Shown: positions 23,337-35,377 of the stretch, in pieces | Position numbering within the stretch: position 1 is the stretch's first letter | How the letters are laid out: each line of letters opens with the position of its first letter | Assembly: GCA_023525715.1 (NCBI GenBank) | Contig: CM042012.1 | Span: 49,800,464-49,864,463, forward strand | Reading direction: 5' to 3' | DNA length: 64,000 bases | DNA from: Cichorium intybus | Taxonomy: Eukaryota > Streptophyta > Magnoliopsida > Asterales > Asteraceae | Notes under the pieces: generated by a model | The model's database searches: none | Seen by the model: only the letters and a program-made list of their open reading frames with translations | Told to the model about the DNA's origin: nothing | Made by a program: the position numbers and the translations under genes

Positions 23337-26095
23337 TATTATGTGCATATACAATTTCTTACTTGTTCATACAATGATGCTTAATATTTTAAAGGCCTTT
23401 CATATCTTAAATATGGGACACAAATTACACATTCTAGTTATGCTTGAAAGTGAGTTAGAAAAATGCCAAATAGCCATCAAGAGTGTCCCTTCCATACAAA
23501 TATTAAGTAGTTAGTCTTCTAGAAGTCTAAAAACCGGTTTTACATTAAACGTGGTCTTTTTCACTTTTAAGAAAAAAAGAAATAATAAATTTAATTCCTA
23601 ATATATTAAGATCTGTTTATAGAGCTTTCATTATTTACAGAATTTCATTTTTATAAAATAAATTATGACAGCCTAACAAAAACAATTAATCTTATTCCAA
23701 TAATCATAAGAGGGTATAATGGACAACTTTGTCAATCAATTCTATATTAATTTGTCATTTATATAAATTTAATAAACTTGAATATTTCAATAAATAATTA
23801 GGTATTACTCCTATCTGAGATTATTATTAAAATAGTTTAGACCTGACATCATAATCCAGTTTTTTTCACTTGAAATCTTCAGAACACATGTAATAATGAG
23901 TTGACATGCATCCCTAGATAGTCTTTAATTTTGTCAAATATTATAATTGATATCAGATTTAATGTTCTTTCATTTCTTCATGATCATCAATTGAAGGAAG
24001 TCTCCACACTAAATGCATTATATGATCTTGAATTGAAGCTTTGATTTTTCGATTTCCCATCAAAAAATATCTTTACCGAACATCTACCCACTGAATTAAA
24101 TAGTTAGTAAACAAAAATATTATAGTTCATGTTTTATATCATTAAAACAAACGATATTGAGTCTAAGTTTAAGTCACACGCACAAAATGCATCAACAATC
24201 CTTTTTTCCTCGTTTATAATGAGAAACATCGTGTTGTTTTTTTGGATAACAGGGTAAAAGTAGATTTTAAAAAAATGACGACAACTCAAATACTAATTAA
24301 ACTCAAACAACAGAAACTCATTATTCTCAAATATTATAGTTCATGTTTTATATCATTAAAACAAACGATATTGAGTCTAAGTTTAAGTCACACGCACAAA
24401 AGGCATCAACAATCCTTTTTTCTTCGTTTATAATGAGAAACATTGTGTTGTTTTTAAGGATAAAAGGGTAAAAGTAGATTTTAAAAACATGACCACAACT
24501 CAAAGACTAATTAAACTCAAACAACAAAAAATCATTATTCTCCTCTTGTCTATAGAAAATGTGGAACAGCAAAAGCCCCTTGTTAAATGAGCACCTTAGT
24601 TTCAGAACTAAAGCATAAACATGAACTTTGAAGGTTAAAAAATAAATTTTAAAATCCTTCTCCCATTAATAGATATCAACAAAATTATAATATGATCATT
24701 TTATTGCTATATGACACTTCGTTTTTATTTCTTCTTTTTATAATTTATTTAGCACGTTTTATTTCATTTTTAGTATAAATCACATGCATATTTTCTATTT
24801 TTTTATTTTTTATATCATTCGGGATACTTTCTAGTCTGTTGTGTTTAAATGCAGATATTATTGAAGACTAGCTGGAGCAGGATGAGCCAAACGGGAGATT
24901 ATTGCGGACGGAGCGGGACGATATTTTGGAGCATGGAATTTTCGGAGACTCGGATCTTTTAGTGGGCTTGGACTTGAAGGAAGCATGTGGACCAAAAATG
25001 AAGATTTGGGCTCATTTGGGTTTACCTAGCCCAAATGAGGGTCAAATAAGCCAAAAAATCGGATCTTTCCTTAAGAAGTAAGAGACAAAGGGCCTTTTTT
25101 TGCGAGCTGGACCGGATCAGGCCCAAACTGGGATTTTTGCCCAGCCACGCGACCCGTGCAAATGGTGCTGAGGGATATTTTTGTCATTTCAAGTGTGAGT
25201 CTGCTATATAGGGCATAAGGGCAAGGGATTTCTCATTCTGGAACATCAGATTTCACAGGAAAAACGTGGGGGAGCCTCCTAGAAGCTTGAGAGAAGGATT
25301 TTTGAAGATTTGTTCATCATTTTCTACACTTGGTTTGTGATTTTGCTACACTTTATGTTTGATACATCTTATTACATTTTGATGCTTGTTCTTTTAACCA
25401 TGCTTGGCTAGAAATCTCATTTTCATTATTGGGTGTTAATCTTTGTTATTTACCTCTAAAATTACATAATTGATTTTCGGAGTAATTTAGTAACAAATGG
25501 TTTTTATGGATGCTTATTATCTCATAAATAATCATAAGATTTTATTCTCTAAAAATTAAAGTGCAAGCTTTTGTATCTTTTGTTTAGGATTGGCGACTCT
25601 TGGAAGTTAATGCTAATCAACTTATTTGAACCAAATGCTTATTTGAGTCATGATTTTGATTAAGACGGATACTAAGAGCTTTTCTAATGTCTTTATGAAT
25701 TAAGAGGGTCTAGATGTCTCAAGCTTTTGAGTTGTTATAGCCAATGTGGTTGAATTAAGACATTGCACCATAAACCATGATGATAAATGATCTAGTTGTG
25801 CTTAGATTATAATCTCATTATTGATCTTTTACCTATTATTGAATTTCACTCTTTTAAGTCGCTTATTTTTATTGAAATCATTTCGCCAAAATTTGTTACT
25901 TATTATTGTTTTTACTTCAACCAAAACAATCAAACCCCCCTTTTTATTTTATTTTGTTTAAAAATATATCTCGTTTCGAATTGATCGTATTGTTTTACAA
26001 ATTGAACCAATCTCCATGGATTCAATCCCGTTACCGCTATACGCAAATTTGTGTACTAGAAGTAAGGTTTATTTTTGTTGGCCTCGACAACCACC
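22874..26095 (+). repeat. Athila 5' LTR (approximate ends)
   Basis: The start is set where homology to the right-hand copy begins (TGGTACGACATTGAAATC). The end is placed just before the primer site at the CCTCGACAACCACC segment. Only the first ~2.57 kb aligns with the right copy; 25440-26095 has no clear match there. It contains a long (TA)n tract at 23244-23330 and the GGTACGAC-rich segment at 22874-23215. Confidence 0.65.
23244..23330. repeat. (TA)n microsatellite
   Basis: About 43 TA units inside the Athila 5' LTR. The matching place in the right copy has two longer tracts. Confidence 0.95.
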
Positions 26096-26101
26096 AAATT
26101 T

Positions 26102-26119
26102 TGGTGCCGTTGCCGGGGA
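26102..26119 (+). promoter_or_regulatory. Athila primer binding site (tRNA-Asp type)
   Basis: TGGTGCCGTTGCCGGGGA matches the family's usual site closely, with one likely C-to-T change in the TGGCGCC start. Confidence 0.85.
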
Positions 26120-26147
26120 TTGGTATTTTTAATCAGTTTGTTTTTTT

Positions 26148-27934
26148 ATGCCCAGATCCCTTCGAACAAGTATATTGGAATTCAATCCGGAAATCGAAAA
26201 AGAAGCAAAACGCTTGAGGAAGGAAACGAGACTTCAAAAAGGTCAAAGTTCCGGTGCCACCATGGCGTTGGGAAACCAATCCGACTCTTCGAGTGGGACG
26301 GATAGTGAGACCGAGTCAAGCCCCGATACATAACAAGAAATTTCGGAAACACCCGAAGTTATCCCAAACACAACCGATACAACCAACCTTGAACAACCCA
26401 ACCCGATAAACCCAAATCAAAGAGAGCCAATCCAAATGGGAGAAAACCGCAATCCCGAAAGAACTTTGAGGCAAATAATGGAAAAGGATGTCACTCAAAC
26501 TCTCATTGGCATCCAATATCCCGCTCTTGAACCCGGAATGGAGTTGAAGTACGGTGTAGTCCATCATCTTCCTACCTACCATGGGTTGGAAAACAAAGAT
26601 CCCCACAAACATTTGAAGATGTTTCACATCATTTGCTCGAGCATGAAGCCGCAAGGAGTCACGAATGATCAAATCAAGTTAAGGGCATTCCCCTTTTCTT
26701 TAGCGGATCGAGCGAAAGATTGGTTATTTTACCTCCCACCGGGATCGGTAAATTTATGGCCCCAAATCGCGAGAGCGTTTTTAGAAAAATTTTATCCTGC
26801 AACAAGAGTATCCGCTCTTTGAAACGATATTTGCGGAATTCGCCAAGGCCAAAACGAGACTCTTCACGACTATTGGGAAAGATGTAATGGTCTTTGCGCG
26901 AGTTTTCCTCAACACCAAATTCCCAAACAACTTCTCATTCAACGCTTTTATGAGGGGTTGTTGTCCATGGATAGAAGATTAGTTGTTGCTTCTAGTGGCG
27001 GCGACATTTTTAGTAAAATGCTACAACAAATTCGACAACTTATCTCGACAATGGCCGCGAATTCACAACATTTTGGCCCTCGTGAAGATATGCGTAGAGA
27101 TTCTCACCACCGGGTCAATGAAGTGGATGCATCCAACATTGAATCAAGACTTTCGGATTTAACAACCGTTGTGCAAAAATTGGCAACAGGAAGTAGCCAA
27201 CAAGTAATGATGTGTGACATTTGTGCCACCGTGGGCCATCTTACGGATATGTGTCCCACTTTGCATGAAGACGCCGTAGAAGTCAACGTCTTGGGAGGAT
27301 ATCAAGGACAACATCACAAACAATCGGATTAGCATTCATCCTATAATTCAAGTTGGAGGCCGAATCCCAACTTGAGTTATGCTCCAAAACCTCTTCTACA
27401 AAACGCCTTAACAAGACCACAATACCCACAACAACATCAACAATCTTATCAATCGAGACAACAACACCAACCTCATTATCAACAACACCAAATGCACCAT
27501 TCTCAACCAAGTAGCTCCGGAATGTCTCTTGAAGACACTATCAAATCCTTAGCCACTACCACCCAAAAATTCCAACAAGAAACAAGAACTAGCATTTCCA
27601 ACCTTGAAGCCTAAATGGGTGAGTTAGCTTCATCCATGAGCAAATTGGAAACGCATGGCAAATTCCCTTCCCAAACCGAAAAGAATCCAAGAGGAGATGT
27701 AAATGCCATCACTTTGAGAAGCGAAAAGAAAACCGGAGAACTTAACTCAAAAACCATTGCTATAGAATAAGTAAAAGAGATTGAAGTGCTACCGGTGAAA
27801 GAAACGAAAGTTGATGATAAAGCGGAAACAACTAAAATTCCTACGCCTCTAGTCATACCACCGCCTTTCCCATCAAGATTAGCCGCTTCCAATAATAAAG
27901 AAGATGAGAAAGACATTGTGAACATTTTTCGCAA
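26148..27934 (+). pseudogene. Athila gag, broken by several stops
   Basis: Reading starts MPRSLRTSILEFNPEIEKEA. The Gag core is in 26436-26822 (MELKYGVVHHLPTYHGLENK, then LRAFPFSLADRAKDWLFYLP and ARAFLEKFYPATRVSAL), typical of Athila/Tat Gag. After a stop at 26819-26821 it continues with the same family's ICGIRQGQNETLHDYWERC. A CX2C-type zinc finger follows (MCDICATVGHLTDMC, about 27211-27253), then a Gln/His-rich linker (27400-27510). In-frame stops occur near 26331, 26819, 27330, 27612 and 27768; several are TAA/TAG where related proteins have glutamine, which fits C-to-T decay. Non-functional. Confidence 0.85.
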
Positions 27935-27968
27935 GATGAAGATAAATATTCCTTTGTTAGACGCAATT

Positions 27969-28497
27969 TAACAAATTCCAAGATACGCTAAAATTTTGAA
28001 AAATCTTTGCACTAACAAGATGAAGTTGAAAGGAAATGAAAAGGTTTCCATGAGCGAAAATGTGTCTGACGTTCTTCAAAGAAGACTAGCGCCCAAATGC
28101 AAAGACCCGAACATGTTTACCGTCCTATGCAAAATTGGGGACGTCATGATAAGTAATGACATGCTTGATTTGGGTGCATCTATCAATGTCATGCCGCATT
28201 CGATTTATTCTTCACTCAATGTTGGTCCTTTAACCGAAACGGGCATGATTATTCAATTAGCGGATAAATCAAGCATATTTCCTAGAGATGTGTTGGAAGA
28301 TGTTCTAGTGCAAGTAAACCAATTGATTTTTCCTACGGATTTTTATGTCATCGATTTGGATGAGAAATACTCTTCCAAATCCGGTTTGATATTGTTGGGA
28401 AGATCATTTTTGAAGACGACTAGAACCATTATAGATGTCCATACGGGTACCTAGACTATGGAGTTTGATGGTGAAAAGATTGAGTTCAACATTAATG
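27969..28497 (+). pseudogene. Athila aspartic protease region (left part of split pol)
   Basis: The frame reads ILKNLCTNKMKLKGNEKVSM, then the active-site motif DLGASINVMPHS (about 28168-28203), LADKSSIFPRDVLEDVLVQV, and the protease C-terminus LILLGRSFLKTTRTIIDVHT. A stop (TAG, 28452-28454) lies near the end of this domain. The frame resumes and is then cut at 28497 by the E2 insertion, continuing at 36146. Confidence 0.85.
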
Positions 28498-29265
28498 TGT
28501 TGGATTAGGTGTCTAAGCCATGACTTGTAATTGACCTTTTATCTTGTGATTAAAAGCAAAGTCCATTTGGGTTGCCCTCATGGGTGGAGGAAAGATAGTT
28601 CAGTAGAGAGAATAATTGATTTATTAATTGTATAATAAATCAATAGAAAATAAATATATGGTTTATTAATATATTTAAGTGCTAATATATTAATTAGAAA
28701 CTATATTAATTAATTGAGATTTAATCTAGAATTAATTGGATTTAATTTGGAGATTAAATTAATTAATTAAAAGGTGTAGGGACTGGTTTGACATTTATTC
28801 AATAGTTGAATAACTGGCCAGGAAAACCAGGGACCAAAAGTGGCGCCAACTTGGAGGCTCCTCCAAGGGTTTGGCGAAACCCTAATTAGGGTTTGGTAAG
28901 CCTGGTCCAAGTGGTCAAAAGCCTTGTCCAGTTGGAGGCTCCTTAGGGTTTCAGGTGTAACCCTAGGAGGCTATAAAAGGAACCCCCTGGCACCTCATAT
29001 TCACGCCATCTTCTCTCTGGATTCACTCTGCTGGACTGATTCTTCCATCCCCTGGGTGTGACTTTCATCTGAGGCAGGATACTTTTGCTGCTGCTTAAAA
29101 GGATCATAAGATCAAAGGTTGGTTTTCCTAATTCTTCTTTAGAATTGAATTGTATCCTTTAGGTTCTTGGTTCTAATCTTCATAGAAGAAAACATAGATC
29201 TATATTAGGGTTGCATGTGAACCTTAGGTTATTTTTGTGTTCATTGATTGCATAGAAACCCTTCA
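28498..29265 (+). repeat. E2 5' LTR
   Basis: 768 bp, TGTTGG...CCTTCA. It contains the probable TATA signal CTATAAAAGG at about 28971-28980, which would start transcription near 29005. It differs from the 3' LTR at about 28777 (T here, C there) and 28966 (G here, T there). Confidence 0.95.
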
Positions 29266-29266
29266 G

Positions 29267-29278
29267 TGGTATCAGAGC
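29267..29278 (+). promoter_or_regulatory. E2 primer binding site (tRNA-Met type)
   Basis: TGGTATCAGAGC one base after the LTR end, complementary to the 3' end of initiator tRNA-Met. Confidence 0.92.
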
Positions 29279-30056
29279 TAGCTTGTTTTCTTGTGTTTTG
29301 ATTATGAACTGCTTGCAATAATCTTGGCCTTGGTGTTTTTTGCGAAAATCCACCCTTGGGAGGCCTTGAAGTCGACGGCTTGGCTAGGGTTTCCTAACCC
29401 TAGCCGCCATGCCCTAATGGTCCCCCTTGATTGCTTGATTTACTTGCCATAATAGTATGTTGTTATTTTTGGTAATAAGATCTTATAAAATAACCTGAAC
29501 TTTGCTTGCCTGGCTTGTTGATTTCGAGAATCACTAGGACCATTGTAGATAAATTAATTTGATTAATTTGGTAATATCTACATTAGATTTAATTAATTTA
29601 ATTAATTGATTAATTAAAGAAAATTAAATCTGCTTTAAGAATTAATTAAAATTTTCAAGAAAATTAGAATAATTTGAGAAAATTAGAATTTAATTAATTC
29701 TAAAATATTTTAATGAGATTAAAATATATCTTATATATATTTAAAATTAAAAGTTAATTTAATATGTATAAGAAAATTGGTTAGTCTACCGCTAGTAAGC
29801 CTCATTCACAAAACTGTCCTATAAAGAGGGTATAAGGCGACTGACTATAAAATGTTAGTCTAATGGGTATCTACTCTTACCCACCGCTCTCCTGGTCAGT
29901 CGAGTGTCGTTAGCTGAACGGGTATGATAGAACCGCTAAGCCTCTTAAAAGTATAATGCTATAATTGAAAGTACTAGAACCCTAAAACAAATCCCAATCT
30001 GGTTACTTTAGGTTAAAAATGTGAATTGGTGCTAATCCATGAAATTGCACATTGCA

Positions 30057-30117
30057 CTTTGTGGAACGTTGGTGGAGCGTGTGTGGTTTACTGGCACGCC
30101 AACTGGGGTCCACAAAG
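30057..30117 (+). promoter_or_regulatory. Conserved-loop hairpin with outer stem, E2 copy 1
   Basis: Inner arm GTTGGTG (30068-30074), core GAGCGTGTGTGGTTTACTGG, CA, arm CGCCAAC (30097-30103): seven of seven pairs with one G-U. Outer stem CTTTGTGGA (30057-30065) pairs fully with TCCACAAAG (30109-30117). Compare E1 at 20276-20336. Confidence 0.78.
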
Positions 30118-30147
30118 AGTCGCAATGGGTTTCTTGATTTTGTCATT

Positions 30148-30183
30148 ATTAACGGAGCGTGTGTGGTTTACCGGCACGTTAAT
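30148..30183 (+). promoter_or_regulatory. Conserved-loop hairpin, E2 copy 2
   Basis: Arm ATTAACG, core GAGCGTGTGTGGTTTACCGG, CA, arm CGTTAAT: seven perfect pairs. It lies 80 bp after copy 1, the same spacing as in the E1 leader. Confidence 0.78.
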
Positions 30184-30544
30184 TAGAGATGACAATTGAC
30201 TTCAAGAGTACCAAGCAATTTGCATGGTTATTCACACCCAGTTTGTGATCCTCGGTATCCCAGTCACAAACAGTGGGGCATTCCCGAGATTAAAACATGC
30301 TATCGAACAGTTCGGTAAATCTCAAAGAAACTAGGAATTCCATTATAATATGATTATGTTTCCGCGGTGGAGTTGGCTGAATCGACATTCGCCTACCTTG
30401 TAAAATTTGCAATACTGATTACGGCATCCCTTTTCGGTATTGTAGATTGTTATTGTAGGATCCTAGCCTCGTATTTATTCTTGGGTGAATATGAGGATTA
30501 TTATTATTACTCTATCTAATTAAAACTACCTTCTTCTTGTTCAG

Positions 30545-33500
30545 ATGTCTTCTGACCAATCCGTTCCCCACTCAAATCCCGGTAATGTCACCTCGATTCT
30601 GTCATTATGCTCAAAGGTGACGTTAGACGGCACCAACTACAATGACTGGATCCGCAACATCAAAATGGCTCTAAGGTTTGAACATAAAGAGTATGTTCTA
30701 GAAACCGAGCTTGTTGATGTGGACACTGAAACCGCTACTCCCGAGGAAATCGCTGCGTACACTAAACATTCTGATGATGCGACCAAAGTGGCCTGCATCA
30801 TGATCGCTACTATGAACCCTGAACTACAGCGTATCTATGAGGACTATTGGCCTTACGAGATGCACAAAGAGCTCGCGGAAAGGTTCCGCAAGCAAGAGCG
30901 CATCGAGAGGCGTGAGGTTGTAAAAGATTTCACTAACAGCAAGCCCAAAGAGGGCGAGTCCATCTGTGCACATGTGCAGAGGATGCATGGTTACGTGGAA
31001 AGGCTTAGAAAGCTGGAAATGCCGGTTCATGAGGACTTAGCAGTTGACATAGTGCTGAACTCCTTACCCAGTTCTTATGACCAGTTCACACTGGCGTATC
31101 ATTTGAACAACAACCAGGCAAACCTAGCTGAGTTACACCGCATGCTGCGTACGGCTGAGGACGGGATGAAGGGAAAAGCTGTGCTCCCTGTCAACCCGCC
31201 TGTCCTGGCTATTGGCTCCGGAAAAGGAAAGAAACGGAAAGGCCTTCCTAAGCAGAACTGGAGGGAAAAGACTCACGTCGGGTCATCTAGCGGTGCCCCG
31301 AAAGGTAAGTCTTCCGGAATTCCACATGTTCGGAACCCTAAAGAGGCCGATTGCTTTTACTGCAAGCAAAAGGGTCATTGGAAGAGGAGCTGCCCAACGT
31401 ATCTGCAGGATGTCAAGGACGGTAAAGTGAAACCGTCACAGGCAGGTACATATTCTATATCTAATAACTCATCCTTTTCCCGTTCATGGGTCCTTGATAC
31501 AGGATGTGGTTTTCACATCTGTTCTGATTTGCAGGGCCTAGAGGAAAGTAGGGAACTGGAGCATGGCAGACTGAACCTGGTCATGGGCAATAGGCGAACG
31601 TCACCTGTTACCAAGATTGGTGTTTATGGACTGATGCTGAGTAGTGGAGTTAGATTAGATTTACATAATTGTTGCTATGCGCCAGACATGGCAAAGAACA
31701 TAATTTCCTTTCATGCACTATTTAGACAAGGCTTTCACTATGAGTTTAATAAATTGAATGGTTCAATTTCAGTTTTCAAAAATGATGTTTTTATATTTAA
31801 TGCTATGCCTTGTGATGGTGTCTATGAATCTATTATGTGTGTTGATAATTATGGTAAAAATGTGTTGACTATTGATGCTTCAAGCGGTGTAGAAAAGGCC
31901 TGTCTGTGGCATTGTCGCCTTGGCCATATAAACAAGAAACGCATCGCCCAACTCCAAAACGATGGAGTGTTGGAATCATTCGACCTCGGGTCAGATGATG
32001 TATGCGAATCTTGCTTACTTGGCAAGATGACAAAATCACCATTCAAAGGTTCCTTTGAAAGAGGTGAAGGTCTGTTGGATATCATACACACTGATGTGTG
32101 TGGTCCCTTCAGAACAACCTCTAGAGATGGCACGCGGTTCTATGTGACCTTTACCGATGATTTTAGTAGATATGGATATGTCTACTTGATCAAGAATAAG
32201 TCGGATACCTTTGAAAAGTTCAAAGAGTTTAAGAATGAAGCGGAAAATCAATTGGGCAGAAAGATAAAGATGCTTAGATCCGACAGAGGCGGTGAGTATC
32301 TTAGTATCGAGTTTCTCGATTACCTCAAGGAATGTGGAATTGTTTCACAGTTGTCGCCTCCAAGAACACCTCAGCTGAATGGTGTTGCAGAGAGACGCAA
32401 CCGAACCTTGTTGGACATGGTTCGTTCCATGATGAGTCGAGCCTCACTTCCAATCCATTTCTGGGGGTATGCCTTAGAGACTGCCGCCCATATCCTAAAT
32501 CTTGTCCCAACCAAGAAGGTTGCGAAAACACCGCACGAGATGTGGACGGGGAAAGTTCCCTCGTTGGCACACATCAAAGTCTGGGGCTGTGAAGCATTCG
32601 TGAGACGAGATACTTCAGATAAGCTTGCAGAAAGAAGTGAGAGGTGTTACTTCATCGGATACCCGAAACAGTCTTTTGGATACTTGTTCTACAAACCAAG
32701 CGAGGACGTGGTCTTTGTAGCAAGACGGGGGTTCTTTCGAGAGAGAGAACTCATATCCAAAGAGGACAGTGGGAGTACGATCGATCTCGAAGAAATTCAG
32801 GAGACGCCCGATGAAACAACCTTAGAAGAAACTAGCAACCAACATGAGGAAGAAGTTCCTGTTGAACCTACTGACATTTCGTTGCCCTTAAGGCGTTCAG
32901 GTAGAGTTAGCATACCGCCCGAGTTCTATGGTTTCCATATTACTTCGGACGGAGACACGTTAGTCAGTGATCGTACATTGACTAATTTGGATGAGCCAGC
33001 TAGCTACCGTGAAGCAGTGGCAGGCCCCGAGTCTGCAAAATGGAAAGAGGCAATGGATAGCGAGATAAAGTCCATGTATGACAATCAAGTTTGGAACTTG
33101 GTTGACAATGTACCGGGTCGAAAGACAGTCGAATGCAAGTGGATCTTCAAAAAGAAGACCGACATGGATGGAAAAGTGCATACTTATAAAGCTCGGCTGG
33201 TTGCGAAGGGATTCACTCAAACCCCGGGGGTTGACTATGATGAAACCTTCTCGCCAGTAGCCAAGATTAAGTCAATCAGGATAATGCTTGCCATAGCTGC
33301 GTTTCATAATTATGAAATCTAGCAGATGGATGTCAAAACCGCTTTCCTTAACGGGAAACTGACTGAAGATGTTTACATGAGTCAGCCAGAAGGTTTTGTA
33401 GACACTAAGCACCCTGATAAAGTATGTAAGCTTGAAAGATCAATCTACGGGTTGAAGCAAGCATCTCGCAGTTGGAATCTTTGCTTCCATGAGAAAGTCA

Positions 33501-34569
33501 AAGAGTTTGGCTTCTCTACGAGTGAAGATGAGTCCTGTGTATATGTCAAGGCTAGTGGGAGTATAGTCACTTTCCTGGTGCTGTATGTTGATGACATACT
33601 GCTCATGGGAAACGACATTCCGACCTTGCAGAATGTTAAGGCTTGGCTTGGGAAGTGTTTCGCCATGAAAGACCTAGGGGAAGCTGCTTATATTCTCGGG
33701 ATAAGAATACTTAGAGATAGAAAGAGAAAATTGATAGGCCTAAGCCAGTGTACATATTTGGAAAAGGTGTTAAAAAGGTTTAACATGGAAAGTTCCAAAA
33801 AGGGAGAGCTACCAATCCTAAGTGGTGTAAAATTGAGTAAGACTCAAAGTTCGAGTACCGATCAGGAAATAGCTGAAATGAGTCGAGTGCCTTATGCTTC
33901 GGCTGTAGGGTCGATCATGTATGCTATGACATGTACTCGTCCCGACGTATCCTATGCACTAAGCTTGGTTAGTCGGTACCAGGGTAATCCTGGAAAAGCA
34001 CATTGGATTGCAGTCAAGAACATACTCAAGTATCTGCGAAGGACAAAGAATATGGTATTAGTCCTTGGTGGCAGTGATGAGTTAAAAGTGAGTGGATATA
34101 CAGACGCTAGTTTCCAGACAGATAGGGACAGTGGACGGTCCCAGTCGGGCTGGGTTTTTCTGTTGAACGGTGGAGCGGTCACTTGGAAAAGTTCCAAGCA
34201 GGAAACGGTGGCTGATTCAACGTGCGAATCAGAGTACATCGCAGCGAGTGAAGCGTCTAAGGAGGCGGCTTGGCTAAAGAATTTCATCGGGGATCTTGGA
34301 GTTGTCCCGAGCATTCAGGAGCCGGTGGAACTTTTCTGCGATAATGAAGGAGCGGTCGCCTTGGCAAAGGAACCGTGAGACCATGGAAAGTCCAGGCATA
34401 TCGAAAGAAAGTACCACTACATCAGATAGAAGAAGGGCACTTACTGGTTAAGCGAGTATCATCCGAGGACAATCCTGCAGATCCTTTGACTAAGGCTCTG
34501 AATAGGATTAAGCACAATCAACATGCTCGGAGCATTGGATTGAAGGATGATGTTAGTTTTAGTAATTAG
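30545..34569 (+). pseudogene. E2 gag-pol polyprotein (Ty1-copia), three lesions
   Basis: Codons 1-925 are open. Domains by codon: Gag core (TLDGTNYNDWIRNIKMALRF near 30), CCHC knuckle CFYCKQKGHWKRSC (~269), protease WVLDTGCGFH (~314), integrase HHCC starting LWHCRLGHINKKRIAQL (~454), DDE start HTDVCGPF (~515) with SDRGGEY and the NGVAERRNR region, and RT fingers YDETFSPVAKIKSI (~897). Codon 926 is TAG where the E3 relative has tryptophan (33320-33322). The same frame then runs on through the RT active site YVDDILL (about 33583) and RNase H (SGYTDASFQTD, then CESEYIAASEASKEAAWL) to a TGA at 34376-34378 in an arginine position. Thereafter a short deletion near 34425 moves the last ~45 residues, ending DDVSFSN, to another frame. 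It would have encoded the particle and replication enzymes. Confidence 0.93.
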
Positions 34570-35366
34570 ATAGATTAGAAACTTGTAACAGTATAAATGT
34601 AATTGACTCGGTGATTTTATAATAGAGATTTATAAATAAGTATTGTTACTGCCTTTGTCAATTGTTTATTTCTGTGTTTCTATATTTGCATGTTTAACTT
34701 CCTTAATAATTGGATTATTTAAAACTCCACAGTCGATCATACTGTTAGGAAGTAAGTATGAATTAAGACTGTCATGAAATGGCTGCAGACTGTCTAAAGA
34801 GTTAGACATTGCAGTAAGACTGCTGCAACGTTCATGAGTACTTAGAAATAGAGATTTGAGTATTGGACAAACCCGCGCTTAACAGATTGCTTCATGGATT
34901 ATATCACGAGCAATGTTAAGACGATAATATCCGGTGATCTTTAAGTGGAGAGATATGATCTGTTATTTGTGATACAATTACTTATTGACAATACGAAACC
35001 GCGCCAGTAACTCGGTGCTATAAAATGCATTGTTGTATGTATTTGGAACTGCAAAAGTTATGGACATATGAGTCGAAACTTATCCGTCCCATGACCCGAT
35101 GGGAAACAGATATCTGTAGGCCTCTCGATGATTTAGAAGTTGACTGAAAGTGTTGGCCAACCGGGACTTGATTGATGTGTTCAATTAGTAGTCTCTAAAG
35201 TCATATGCAAATCAGAAATCGAGGAACAGAGTATCAGACCAAGATTGATGTTAGTCCATGTCTTGAGTCTGAAAATATCCTGTTGGACGGAGGATCATCA
35301 GATCACTTATCTTTGGACAGAACTGACTGGGTCAGAGTTCAGACAATTAAAGTCATAGACTTATCC
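34570..35366 (+). other. E2 3' untranslated region
   Basis: 800 bp with no significant ORF between the end of RNase H and the polypurine tract. Most of it aligns with the E1 region 15234-15960 on the opposite strand. The phrase ATAGTCGATCATA-like at about 34730 also recurs in E3 near 63898, so part of this UTR is shared across families. Confidence 0.7.
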
Positions 35367-35377
35367 AAGTGGGAGAC
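35367..35377 (+). promoter_or_regulatory. E2 polypurine tract
   Basis: AAGTGGGAGAC abuts the 3' LTR start TGTTGG; identical in E1. Confidence 0.88.

Larger units (their letters stand above)
29279..30544 (+). other. E2 untranslated leader
   Basis: 1.27 kb without ORF, very AT-rich at 29540-29780. It is homologous to the E1 leader over most of its second half. It ends in a pyrimidine-rich CTTCTTCTTGTTCAG directly abutting the gag ATG, which looks like a splice acceptor. Confidence 0.8.

Noticed and set aside
26316..26672. 118-codon minus-strand ORF over Athila gag
   Set aside because: Shadow of the plus-strand Gag frame, no recognisable domain.
30057..30183. Conserved-loop copies as a CRISPR-like or simple tandem repeat
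   Set aside because: Host is a plant, spacing is about 80 bp with only two copies per leader, and the parts between cores do not repeat while their arms pair.
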